Below are positions 8,142 to 16,158 of a stretch of DNA of 64,000 nucleotides, in pieces; position 1 is the stretch's first letter, and each line of letters starts with the position of its first letter. The position numbers and the translations under genes are program-made. Below the pieces are notes generated by a model, which saw only the letters and a program-made list of their open reading frames with translations, had not been told where the DNA came from and ran no database searches. The stretch comes from Lysobacterales bacterium (GTDB lineage: Bacteria > Pseudomonadota > Gammaproteobacteria > Xanthomonadales > Rhodanobacteraceae): positions 186,001 through 250,000 of the forward strand of contig JADKJL010000004.1 of NCBI GenBank assembly GCA_016721015.1, written 5' to 3'.

Positions 8142-10175
8142 ATGCAAAAACCTATCAGCCGCCTATTGCTGCTCTATCTGATCGTCGGGCTGTCTGTCCA
8201 CGCCGAGCCACCGCAGATCGTCGCCAGCATCGACTCGCCGGGAAAGATCCTGCATGTCGATCTGAGCCTTGATGAAGGTCGCATCAGCTATAGCGTCCTG
8301 CGCTTCGGCAATGTCGTGATTGCGCCATCGCGGCTCGGATTCCTGTTGCGCGATACCGAAAAGCTCGAGCGCAACTTTGCCATGGCGTCGCAATCCACGC
8401 GCAGCGTCGACGAGACCTGGGAGCAGCCATGGGGCGAGACGCGCTTCGTGCGCAATCACTACAACGAGATCACGCTGCGCTTCACCGAGCAGGTCAAGCT
8501 CAAGCGCAGTCTCGATGTCGTGTTCCGTGTCTACGATGATGGCGTTGGGTTCCGCTACGCATTCCCCGATCAGCCGCAACTCAAGGATGTGATTATCGAT
8601 GATGAGTTGACCGAATTTTCCGTCTTGCCGAAGGCGACGGCCTGGTGGATTCCAGGTGGCGAATGGAACCGCTACGAATATCTGTACAACAAGACGCCGC
8701 TCAACGAGGTCGCCCAGGCGCATACGCCGATGACGATCCGTACCGATGACGGCCTGCATATCGCTTTCCACGAGGCGGCCCTGGTCGACTATGCCGGCAT
8801 GTGGCTGCGCCGGGTCGAGGGCCAGCGCTTCAAGGCCCAGCTCGCACCCGCATCGGAAGGCTGGAAAGTGCGACGCAAGGCACCCTTCGTCACGCCGTGG
8901 CGCACCCTGATCATCGCTGACAGTGCGGCCGGACTTTACGAATCAAAGCTCGAACTCAATCTCAACGAGCCGAACAAACTGGGCGATGTCAGCTGGTTCA
9001 CGCCGGCCAAATACGTCGGCATCTGGTGGGAGATGCATCTGAACAAGTCGACCTGGTCGACCGGACCGACGCATGGAGCGACCACGGCGAACACAAAACG
9101 CACTATCGATTTCGCGGCGAAAAACGGCTTTCGTGGCGTTCTCGTCGAGGGCTGGAACAAGGGCTGGGATGGCCAGTGGTTTGGTAATGGCAATGATTTT
9201 GATTTCACCACGCCGACGGCCGATTTCGATCTGGAAGGCCTTGCGGCATATGCGAAGAACAAGGGCGTGCATCTGATCGGTCATCACGAAACCGGCGGCG
9301 CGGTCAGCCACTACGAAAAGCAGCTCGGTGCGGCACTCGATCTGTATGCGCGCCTCGGAATCGATGTGGTCAAGTCCGGTTATGTCGCCGATGGCGGGCA
9401 AATCGAACGCAACGATGGCGATGGCATCGTTCATCGCGAATGGCACGACGGCCAGTGGATGTCACGCCATCATCTGCATGTGGTCGAAGAGGCGGCCAAA
9501 CGCCACATCGCGTTCAATCCGCACGAACCAATCAAGGATACCGGGCTGCGCCGCACCTGGCCCAACTGGGTTTCGCGCGAAGGCGCGCGCGGAATGGAAT
9601 ACGCGGCCTGGGGCAATCCGCCGAACCCGCCTGAGCACGAGGCCAATCTGGTCTTCACGCGCATGCTCGCCGGGCCGATGGATTTCACGCCCGGAATCCT
9701 GAGCCTCGAAGGTCGAGGTCAGGCTGTGCAAACCACGATCGCCAAGCAGCTCGCGCTGTATGTCGTCATCTACAGTCCGATCCAGATGGCCGCCGATTTG
9801 CCCGAGAACTACTCGAAACATGCCGATGCCTTCCAGTTCATCAAGGAGGTCGCCGTCGACTGGTCCGAGACCCGCGTGCTCAACGGCGAGATCGGGGATT
9901 ACGTGACGATCGCACGCAAGGATCGCCACAGCGAGGATTGGTTTCTCGGCAGCCTGACCGATGAAAACGGCCGCGTGCTTTCGGTGCCGCTGTCCTTCCT
10001 CGACCCGGGACGAATCTACATCGCCGACATCTACCGTGATGGCGATGATGCCCATTGGCAGAGCAAACCGTTTTCCTTCGCCCGCGAACAACGCAAGGTG
10101 AGCAGTGCCGATACGCTGACCCTGAAGCTTGCTGCGGGCGGCGGCCAGGCCATCCGCTTCAGGCCGCAACGCTGA
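8142..10175 (+). CDS. GH97 alpha-glucosidase, secreted or periplasmic
   Basis: 677 residues with a signal peptide (about MQKPISRLLLLYLIVGLSVHA) and the GH97 N-terminal beta-sandwich (ISYSVLRFGNVVIAPSRLGF). The barrel has EGWNKGWDG, HHETGG, VKSGYVADGG, FNPHEP and RGMEYAAWG. E462 (HEP) and E486 (RGMEY) are 24 apart, the spacing I recall for E508/E532 of Bacteroides SusB. The strand carrying the Asp nucleophile of retaining GH97 members reads VKSGY instead, so an inverting alpha-glucosidase is likely. It would cut short maltodextrins made by the pullulanase and amylase. It is 92 bp downstream of the halogenase-like gene and probably in the same operon. Confidence 0.88.
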   Translation: MQKPISRLLLLYLIVGLSVHAEPPQIVASIDSPGKILHVDLSLDEGRISYSVLRFGNVVIAPSRLGFLLRDTEKLERNFAMASQSTRSVDETWEQPWGETRFVRNHYNEITLRFTEQVKLKRSLDVVFRVYDDGVGFRYAFPDQPQLKDVIIDDELTEFSVLPKATAWWIPGGEWNRYEYLYNKTPLNEVAQAHTPMTIRTDDGLHIAFHEAALVDYAGMWLRRVEGQRFKAQLAPASEGWKVRRKAPFVTPWRTLIIADSAAGLYESKLELNLNEPNKLGDVSWFTPAKYVGIWWEMHLNKSTWSTGPTHGATTANTKRTIDFAAKNGFRGVLVEGWNKGWDGQWFGNGNDFDFTTPTADFDLEGLAAYAKNKGVHLIGHHETGGAVSHYEKQLGAALDLYARLGIDVVKSGYVADGGQIERNDGDGIVHREWHDGQWMSRHHLHVVEEAAKRHIAFNPHEPIKDTGLRRTWPNWVSREGARGMEYAAWGNPPNPPEHEANLVFTRMLAGPMDFTPGILSLEGRGQAVQTTIAKQLALYVVIYSPIQMAADLPENYSKHADAFQFIKEVAVDWSETRVLNGEIGDYVTIARKDRHSEDWFLGSLTDENGRVLSVPLSFLDPGRIYIADIYRDGDDAHWQSKPFSFAREQRKVSSADTLTLKLAAGGGQAIRFRPQR

Positions 10176-10311
10176 TCTCGTCGCCCGTGATCAACGAAAA
10201 ATCGAATGGAAAGATCGGTTCATGCCGCTGTTGCCCGCGATCGTTGCGCGCCCATGCCTGCTCAAGCGCTCAACACGGATCAACGCGCGTAGCGGCGCTG
10301 CCTGAATTGGT

Positions 10312-11271
10312 TTACTCGTTCGCGGAGCCGGGGCTTCGCGGATCGCGGTTGCGCAACCATTCGCGAAGTGCCGAAATCGACTTCAGTTGGTGCGCACCAA
10401 TCTCGTTGAGAAGGTCCGAGTAAGCGCTCGCACCGGCGCCGCCAATGATGAGGGCAACCGATTCGGGCAGTTCCGCGCGCAATTGGCGCAGCTCTTTGGT
10501 GACCCGAAGGTCATCGGTGGGAGAGACGATCGAAAGTGCCACCGTGTCGGCATCGGCCAGCCTGGCTGCCCGGGAAATTTCTCCAGCCGGCAAGCTCGCA
10601 CCGAGAAAGGTGACCCGCCAGCCACTGCCGGCCGCCGCGGTGGCCGCGAGCATCGCGCCGAGATCGTGCATCTGGAAAGCCGGAGTGGCGATAACGATGG
10701 TCGGCGCGTCGTCGCGCACGGGCATCGAATCAGTCATCCAGCCAAGTACGCGGCGGATCACGGCGGTCGCCAGATGACCGTTCGCCGGGGGGAATCGACC
10801 CTCGCTCCAGCGCGTTCCTATCGCCATCAGCAGCGGACCGAAAACCTCGTCGAGAACCTGATCCGAAGGCAGCATCAGGGTCGCCGTGCGCAGGGTGGAT
10901 TCGAACGCGCTCGCATCGAAGTTTTCGGCGGCTGCCAGCGCCGCCTTGATGTAGTGCGCGGCCGCTGCATCGGTTGTACCAGCGGCCATGGATGCCTGTG
11001 CTTGCTCGGTGTCAGCCGCCACCATTGCGCGCAGTTCGCTGTCGCTCAGGCCCGCGACCTGCCCGATCTGGCGCCCGGCGGCGGTCACCTTGACCAGCAA
11101 ACGCAGGTGCTCGATGTCGGCGTCCGAATAGTGTCGTTGCCCGCCAGCCGAGCGGGTTGGCTCGACCACGTGATAGCGCTTTTCCCATGCGCGCAGCAGA
11201 TCGGGCTTCAAGCCCGTGCGCTTGGCCACGATGCGGACCGAATGAAGCGGGGAGGGAGGATTGCCGTGCAT
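10312..11271 (-). CDS. MerR-family regulator with B12-binding domain (LitR/CarH-like)
   Basis: 319 residues. The N-terminal MerR helix-turn-helix (SVRIVAKRTGLKPDLLRAWEKRY) is followed by a helical B12-cap region and a Rossmann cobalamin-binding domain. H202 in QMHDLG occupies the position of the cobalt-ligating histidine. W155 and H166 match the spacing of the W-x9-EH adenosyl pocket motif of CarH, but the glutamate is replaced by G165. CarH/LitR proteins repress as AdoB12-bound tetramers and release DNA in light. This gene is divergent from a fasciclin gene, and the region between holds six phased TTGGACA-like sites. Light sensing is inference. Confidence 0.88.
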   Translation of the reverse strand: MHGNPPSPLHSVRIVAKRTGLKPDLLRAWEKRYHVVEPTRSAGGQRHYSDADIEHLRLLVKVTAAGRQIGQVAGLSDSELRAMVAADTEQAQASMAAGTTDAAAAHYIKAALAAAENFDASAFESTLRTATLMLPSDQVLDEVFGPLLMAIGTRWSEGRFPPANGHLATAVIRRVLGWMTDSMPVRDDAPTIVIATPAFQMHDLGAMLAATAAAGSGWRVTFLGASLPAGEISRAARLADADTVALSIVSPTDDLRVTKELRQLRAELPESVALIIGGAGASAYSDLLNEIGAHQLKSISALREWLRNRDPRSPGSANE

Positions 11272-11299
11272 GGCCCATGGTAGGAAGGCCGAGGCATCT

Positions 11300-11415
11300 T
11301 GTCCAGCTATTTACAGGGTATGTCCAACATTTCAGAGGTAGTTGACACAAAATAGTTGGACATGTATTGTACGCCCATCCAACGTTCGACCAGATCCTTG
11401 GACAAACGCTGGACA
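11300..11415. promoter_or_regulatory. Array of TTGGACA-like sites, candidate operator of the B12-MerR regulator
   Basis: Six copies are seen: TGTCCAG (11300), TGTCCAA (11321), TTGGACA (11356), ATCCAAC (11377), TTGGACA (11398) and CTGGACA (11409). Start-to-start distances are 21, 35, 21, 21 and 11, mostly multiples of one helical turn. The sites flank and overlap the fasciclin promoter. CarH-type MerR tetramers bind repeats phased by 11 bp with a TnnACA core, which TTGGACA satisfies. No binding data exist for this protein. Confidence 0.6.
11342..11370 (+). promoter_or_regulatory. Sigma-70 promoter for the fasciclin gene
   Basis: TTGACA at 11342-11347, a 17-bp spacer, and TATTGT at 11365-11370. 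This is a near-consensus promoter. One TTGGACA site (11356-11362) lies inside the spacer, so regulator binding there should block RNA polymerase. Confidence 0.65.
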
Positions 11416-11456
11416 CGCGATTCGCTCTCAACCTCTCCCCCCACAGGAGTACGCAC

Positions 11457-11951
11457 TTGAAAATCACTTCCCTGTTTCTGACTGCTGCGGTTTTTGCCGC
11501 CCCTCTCATTGCCACTGCTGGAGATTCGAACAAGATGGATGCCAAGAAGGATATTGTTGACACCGCCGTTGCCGCTGGTTCGTTCAAGACCCTCGCTGCC
11601 GCACTCGATGCCGCGGGTCTCGTCGCTACCTTGAAGGGCGAGGGCCCGTTCACCGTTTTCGCACCGACGGATGCCGCGTTTGCCAAGCTTCCTGAAGGGT
11701 CGGTTGAGGCCCTGCTCAAGGACAAGGCCAAGCTCACCGCGATCCTGACCTACCACGTGGTGGCGGGTAAAGTGATGGCTGCCGATGTGGTCAAGCTCGA
11801 TAGTGCCAAGACCGTCAATGGCCAGTCGGTCACCATCAAGGTCATGGGTGACACCGTGCATGTCGACGCTGCCACGGTGACCGCGGCCGACATCCAGGCG
11901 TCGAACGGCGTGATCCACGTGATCGACACCGTGTTGATGCCGAAGGAGTAA
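11457..11951 (+). CDS. Secreted fasciclin-domain protein
   Basis: 164 residues from TTG 11457, which has AGGAG seven bases upstream. A signal peptide (LKITSLFLTAAVFAAPLIATA) is followed by a single fasciclin (FAS1) domain: IVDTAVAAGSFKTLAAALDAAGL, then FTVFAPTDAAFAKLP, YHVVAGKV and the closing IDTVLMPKE. FAS1 proteins are secreted or surface adhesion-like modules, and their bacterial role is poorly defined. The gene is divergent from the B12-MerR regulator and is probably its target. The frame extends upstream to 11367, but that part overlaps the -10 element and is not translated in this model. Confidence 0.85.
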   Translation: MKITSLFLTAAVFAAPLIATAGDSNKMDAKKDIVDTAVAAGSFKTLAAALDAAGLVATLKGEGPFTVFAPTDAAFAKLPEGSVEALLKDKAKLTAILTYHVVAGKVMAADVVKLDSAKTVNGQSVTIKVMGDTVHVDAATVTAADIQASNGVIHVIDTVLMPKE

Positions 11952-12238
11952 TCCTTTCTTCCGTCCTGTCGAGTGGATTGCATCAATGCTCGGCCTTGCG
12001 CCCCTGCCGTCCCTCCCCGGCTGGGGCGTTCGTATGTCCGCTAGTTGATGTTGACCACAGTGTATCCAGCGGTCAGCGCCGGGCTTCGAGCATCTTGCGT
12101 CACCTTGGGCCCGGCCCGGGCAAACTTGGCGACCGAAATCTCTTCACATGACAGGCCGCTCGCTTCGCTCTTGCCCGTGAAGAGCCTGATTCCCAGTCGA
12201 TGTCGTAAGCTCGCGGGTCTCGCAATGCGGATTCCGCC

Positions 12239-13519
12239 ATGCCAGCATCAAGCGGGAAAATGGGTTTCAACGCGACCTGGTCGATGGCGGTTGGCGGCAT
12301 GGTCGGCGGCGGCATCTTTTCGACCCTGGGCGTGGTGATCGGCATCTCGGGTCGGCTGGCCTGGCTGAGTTTCGTCGCCGCCGGATTGATTGCGCTGGCT
12401 GCGGGCTACAGCTATTCGGCGTTGACCGCGCACTATCGCAAGGGTGGTGGCGCATTCACCTTCCTGCGCCAGATCGGTGCGATGCAGTCGGCCGGTAGCC
12501 TGGTCTGGGTGTTGATCATCGGCTATGTCCTGACCAACGCCGTCTATGCCTTTACGTTTGGTCATTATCTGGCCCACGTGCTGGGCCTGGGCTCGTGGTT
12601 TGCGCGCACCTCGGCGGTTGCGATCATGGCGGTATTCATCGGCCTCAATCTGCGCAGTCTGGGCCAGTCGAGCGGGGTCGAGATCGTGCTGGTCTGGAGC
12701 AAGCTGGTCGTGCTCGTCGGCCTGGCCGGATTCGGTCTGTTCCATTGGGATCCGGCGATGCTCGCGCGTGGAGCACCGGATGCCGGCATCGGCAAGGCGT
12801 TGTTCGGCGCGGCGGCCGTGTTCATGGCCTACGAAGGATTCCAGTTGCTGGCCTACGACTATGAAGACATCGACAAGGCCGAGACCACCTTGCCGCGTGC
12901 TGTGCTGTCAGCGATTGCGGTGGTGATCGTCGTCTATGTGCTGGTCGCGCTTGGAACCCCGATGCTGATCGGTGCCGATGGCGTGATCGGTCATCAGGAG
13001 GTGGCGTTGGCGCTGGCCGGTGAGCAGGCATTCGGCACGACCGGCCTCGTCATTGTCACCATCGCCGCCGCGTTTTCGACCGGATCGGCCATCAATTCGA
13101 CCCTGTTCGCGACCGCCCGACTGGCTCGTGAGGTGACCCACAAGGGCGAGTTGCCGGCAGCGGTCGATCATGAAAACCGGTTCGGCATTCCCGATCGTGC
13201 GGTGATCGGATTGGGATCGATGGCAGCCTTGTTTGCTGCGCTCGGCAGTCTGTCAGGGCTGGTCGAAGCGGCCAGTCTGTCGTTCCTGTGCACGTTCTCG
13301 ATTGTCTGTGCACTGGCATTTCATGCGCAGGCAGGCTCACGCTGGGTGACCGCTTTCGGCGCCCTGGCCAGTGCGACGGCTGCCATCGCCTTGACCGATC
13401 GCTTGTGGCACAGGGAGCCGATTTCCCTGATTCTGTTCGGAGCACTACTGCTCGTCGCGATCTTTGTCAGGCCGTGGTTGCTCAGGCACGTGCAGGTGCA
13501 AAGTTCGAGCGACGATTGA
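12239..13519 (+). CDS. APC-family amino acid permease
   Basis: 426 residues with about 12 hydrophobic helices. The first helix carries SMAVGGMVGGGIFSTLG, the G-rich broken helix typical of APC transporters, and AYEGFQLLAYDYEDIDKAETTLPRA sits in the middle. It is an inner-membrane amino acid or amine transporter; the substrate cannot be read from sequence. There is no evident operon partner. The 287 bp upstream contain no gene that I can support. Confidence 0.82.
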   Translation: MPASSGKMGFNATWSMAVGGMVGGGIFSTLGVVIGISGRLAWLSFVAAGLIALAAGYSYSALTAHYRKGGGAFTFLRQIGAMQSAGSLVWVLIIGYVLTNAVYAFTFGHYLAHVLGLGSWFARTSAVAIMAVFIGLNLRSLGQSSGVEIVLVWSKLVVLVGLAGFGLFHWDPAMLARGAPDAGIGKALFGAAAVFMAYEGFQLLAYDYEDIDKAETTLPRAVLSAIAVVIVVYVLVALGTPMLIGADGVIGHQEVALALAGEQAFGTTGLVIVTIAAAFSTGSAINSTLFATARLAREVTHKGELPAAVDHENRFGIPDRAVIGLGSMAALFAALGSLSGLVEAASLSFLCTFSIVCALAFHAQAGSRWVTAFGALASATAAIALTDRLWHREPISLILFGALLLVAIFVRPWLLRHVQVQSSSDD

Positions 13520-13576
13520 TTGTTTCGTGGTGCTTTTGCACCCGGCAATCCCACGCCAGCGGATGCAACGGGCTGT

Positions 13577-13756
13577 TCAGGCTGCCAGCAGTTTGCGCGT
13601 CTCTTCGGCAATCAGACGCTCGTTGACGCGGATGAATTCGGCCAGCAGTTCATCCTGCGGGGTGCTCGCCAATTCGGCCTTGGCGCAGCGTATCCAGGCT
13701 TCGAGGCGGCTCAGGGTCTTGATCGCGGCGAGGGTGTTTCGGGCTTCTTGACGCAT
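13577..13756 (-). CDS. Small hypothetical helical protein (59 aa)
   Basis: An ATG-initiated frame of 59 codons, starting MRQEARNTLAAIKTLSRLEA and ending in ETRKLLAA. It is rich in Ala, Leu, Arg and Glu and predicted to be almost all helix, with no signal peptide. A weak AAGGTAG lies about nine bases upstream of the start. It is convergent with the permease. I do not recognise a family. Its amino acid use looks natural, but the short length leaves real doubt. Confidence 0.5.
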   Translation of the reverse strand: MRQEARNTLAAIKTLSRLEAWIRCAKAELASTPQDELLAEFIRVNERLIAEETRKLLAA

Positions 13757-13944
13757 GCTGTGGACTACCTTTGCGAGTGGAGATCGACAGCATCCAGCAA
13801 CGCGGTGCGGCGGTCATTGGGGTTTTTCCGCGTTCTCTTGTAGGAAATTTCCTACACGGGGTGTGCGAAATCGGGATGTGCCCGCCATTGCGCAATCGAT
13901 GCCACGATGGGTTTTGCTGCCGACCTATCGCGGTTGCCGCGCGA

Positions 13945-14772
13945 TCAAGTGCGTTCGCTGGCCGGTCGCGGCGCAGCAATGGAGGCATACGCAGATGGAG
14001 TCAGGCCGACCAGCCGTTTGAAATCCCGGATGAAGTGGGCCTGGTCGAAGTAACCCAGATCGAGCGCAAGGCGGCTCCAATCCGGCGACGTGCCATCGGC
14101 CAACTGCCCGATCACTTCGTGGATCCGGTAGCGATTGATGACCCATTTCGGACCAACGCCGACATGATCATTGAACAATCGCTGCAGCGACCGAGTGCGG
14201 ATCGCACAGCGCGTACCGAGCTGGCCGACTGTGTGCAACTGTCGATCGGCCGCAATCGCGTCGACGATCTCCGCAGCGAGCAGGGCATCCGCATCGCGCG
14301 GGATGCGCAGATCGAGCAGGATCCGCTCAGCCACGGCGATCTTGCTGGCGTCGTCTTCGCCGACGGGGTCGATGGTCGACAAGGCACGCATGCGCGCGTC
14401 CGCCAGGCCTTCCAATGCCAGGCTGCGATCGCGCAAGGTCGAAACCGGCTTGCCGAGCAAGGCTCTGAAAGCGCCGGACCGGAATTTGATACCGAAGGCG
14501 CCGCCAAGACCTTCCAGCACCGTCGTGAACCGGCTGCCATGTATCCCGTGCACGAGCGCATTGCCCTCGCGAATGACGATGTGGACGTTGGGGTGCGGCA
14601 ACGTTTCCCGAACCTGCGCGGGATGACCGCGCAGATCCCAGCGGACGCTCCAGTAGTGCTGCACGAGATCGGCAAGGGCCGTGCAGGGAGCGATGCGTGC
14701 ATGGTGAAACACACCTGCGCCAGCGGCGGCATGGCGGAGAATTCCGCGCGCTTCGCCCACATCGCGAGTCAT
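13945..14772 (-). CDS. AraC-family transcriptional regulator
   Basis: 275 residues from ATG 14772 (MTRDVGEARG). The N-terminal half (HHARIAPCTALADLVQHYWSVRW) resembles the DUF6597 domain found in front of AraC-type DNA-binding domains. The C-terminal half has two helix-turn-helix units (TRSLQRLFNDHVGVGPKWVINRYR; LALDLGYFDQAHFIRDFKRLVG). It is divergent from the DUF3224 gene, its most likely target. The frame stays open upstream to 15105, but that extension runs antisense through the DUF3224 gene and is rejected. Confidence 0.87.
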   Translation of the reverse strand: MTRDVGEARGILRHAAAGAGVFHHARIAPCTALADLVQHYWSVRWDLRGHPAQVRETLPHPNVHIVIREGNALVHGIHGSRFTTVLEGLGGAFGIKFRSGAFRALLGKPVSTLRDRSLALEGLADARMRALSTIDPVGEDDASKIAVAERILLDLRIPRDADALLAAEIVDAIAADRQLHTVGQLGTRCAIRTRSLQRLFNDHVGVGPKWVINRYRIHEVIGQLADGTSPDWSRLALDLGYFDQAHFIRDFKRLVGLTPSAYASIAAPRPASERT

Positions 14773-14874
14773 CGCGGAGGCGCTCCGTCGGCAGCGATGA
14801 TCTGTCGCGTTTTTGCAATCATTGCGGTCGATGCGAATGTCCAATGTCGCGACTCTCGTCCTCAGGAGGATCCC

Positions 14875-15375
14875 GTGAACCCGCGAATCGTGATCGTATT
14901 GCTCGTGGCTGCCATCGTCAGCGCCTCCACCACCCTCGCCATCTCGTCCCCAGCCAGCAAGGAGACTCCCGCCATGCACGCCAGCGGTGAATTCGATATC
15001 AAGGTTACACCGCAGAAAGCCGACAATCCCGATGCCGAGGCCGGCGGTTTTGCGCGAATGGCACTGAACAAGCGCTATCACGGCAAAATCGATGCCAGCG
15101 GCCACGGCGAAATGCTTGCGTCGGGCGACGGTACGACGGCCGGCGCCTATGTGGCGATAGAAAAGGTCAGCGGTTCACTGGATGGTCGCCGCGGCAGCTT
15201 TGTCCTCCTGCACAGTGCCGTGATGGTGGGCGGTGTGCCTCGCAACTGGTCGATCACCGTCGTGCCGGATTCAGGCACCGAGGACTTGACCGGACTCGAA
15301 GGCAGCCTGCGTATCACGGTCGCCGGCGGCAAGCATTCGTATGATTTGGAATATCACTTGCCGAATCCGGGCTAG
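14875..15375 (+). CDS. DUF3224 domain protein with N-terminal membrane/signal segment
   Basis: 166 residues from GTG 14875, with a strong AGGAGG five bases upstream. A hydrophobic N-terminus (IVIVLLVAAIVSASTTLAIS) suggests export or anchoring. The rest matches the DUF3224 beta-barrel pattern: FDIKVTPQKAD, then GEMLASG, GAYVAIEKVSGSLDGRRGSF, and the closing GLEGSLRITVAGGKHSYDLEY. The family function is unknown; such genes are often next to regulators. It is divergent from the AraC gene. Confidence 0.8.
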   Translation: MNPRIVIVLLVAAIVSASTTLAISSPASKETPAMHASGEFDIKVTPQKADNPDAEAGGFARMALNKRYHGKIDASGHGEMLASGDGTTAGAYVAIEKVSGSLDGRRGSFVLLHSAVMVGGVPRNWSITVVPDSGTEDLTGLEGSLRITVAGGKHSYDLEYHLPNPG

Positions 15376-15438
15376 TGGCCGGCTCCAGGCCGCCAGCGGG
15401 CGCTTGCGTGATGCGCGCGAGCAATCGACGATGACGCC

Positions 15439-16149
15439 ATGTTCAATCCCGATCCGATCATCCAGTCAATTCCGATCACTCCCGGATTCGAGTGCCTCGT
15501 CATCGATGACGCGCTCAGCGACCCGGAGCGCTGGATTGCACTGGCGGCGGAACACCGCGATGCCTTCGAGTCGACCGCGTTCAATGCCTATCCCGGTGTC
15601 GAGCTGCGCATGCCCGATGCGCTGTCGGCCCGACTCGATGCGTACTTTGCCGAACAGGTGCGACACCGGCTCGGCGCGCGACGGATCTTGCGCATGTACA
15701 GCCGCCTGGCCATGGCGACGCGTCCGGTCTCCGAGCTCGAGCCGCGGCAATGGATTTGCCATCGGGATCGACTCGAGATCGCGGCGGATCGCATCGTTGC
15801 CGCATCGGTGCTCTACCTTTTCAAGGATCCCTCACTTGGCGGCACGGCATTCTTCGTGCCGCGACGTGGCCAGCGCGAAACAGCCATGCTGATCCACGAA
15901 TCGGGTCAGCTTTCACCCGCCGAATTCACGCGCAAGTACGGTATCGCACCGTCATATCCGGTCGCCAGCAACGACTGGTTCGAAAAAGTCGAGGCGATCG
16001 AGGCGAAATGGAATCGCCTGATCTTCTATGACGGCGGCGAGCTCTTTCACGCCAGCAATATTGATGCGCCGGAAAAATTGAATGCCGATCCGGCTCGCGG
16101 GCGGCTGACCTGGAATGGATTCTTCATCTGTCGCCGCAAGGCGCGGTGA
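15439..16149 (+). CDS. DUF6445-like putative 2OG-Fe(II) oxygenase
   Basis: 236 residues. The sequence shows the Fe(II)/2-oxoglutarate oxygenase facial triad layout: H108-x-D110 in WICHRDR, H204 in LFHASN, and R222 in GRLTWNGFF for 2OG binding. It resembles DUF6445-type proteins found with tryptophan-halogenase homologues and TonB receptors in sugar loci of Caulobacter and Xanthomonas relatives. The substrate is unknown. It is convergent with the secreted amylase gene, with a 9-bp gap. Confidence 0.65.
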   Translation: MFNPDPIIQSIPITPGFECLVIDDALSDPERWIALAAEHRDAFESTAFNAYPGVELRMPDALSARLDAYFAEQVRHRLGARRILRMYSRLAMATRPVSELEPRQWICHRDRLEIAADRIVAASVLYLFKDPSLGGTAFFVPRRGQRETAMLIHESGQLSPAEFTRKYGIAPSYPVASNDWFEKVEAIEAKWNRLIFYDGGELFHASNIDAPEKLNADPARGRLTWNGFFICRRKAR

Positions 16150-16158
16150 GGTTCTGCT

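Noticed and set aside
13771..15375. 534-codon continuous frame that could be read as one large protein
   Set aside because: The first 368 codons are antisense to an AraC regulator; only the DUF3224 part from GTG 14875, with AGGAGG, is real.
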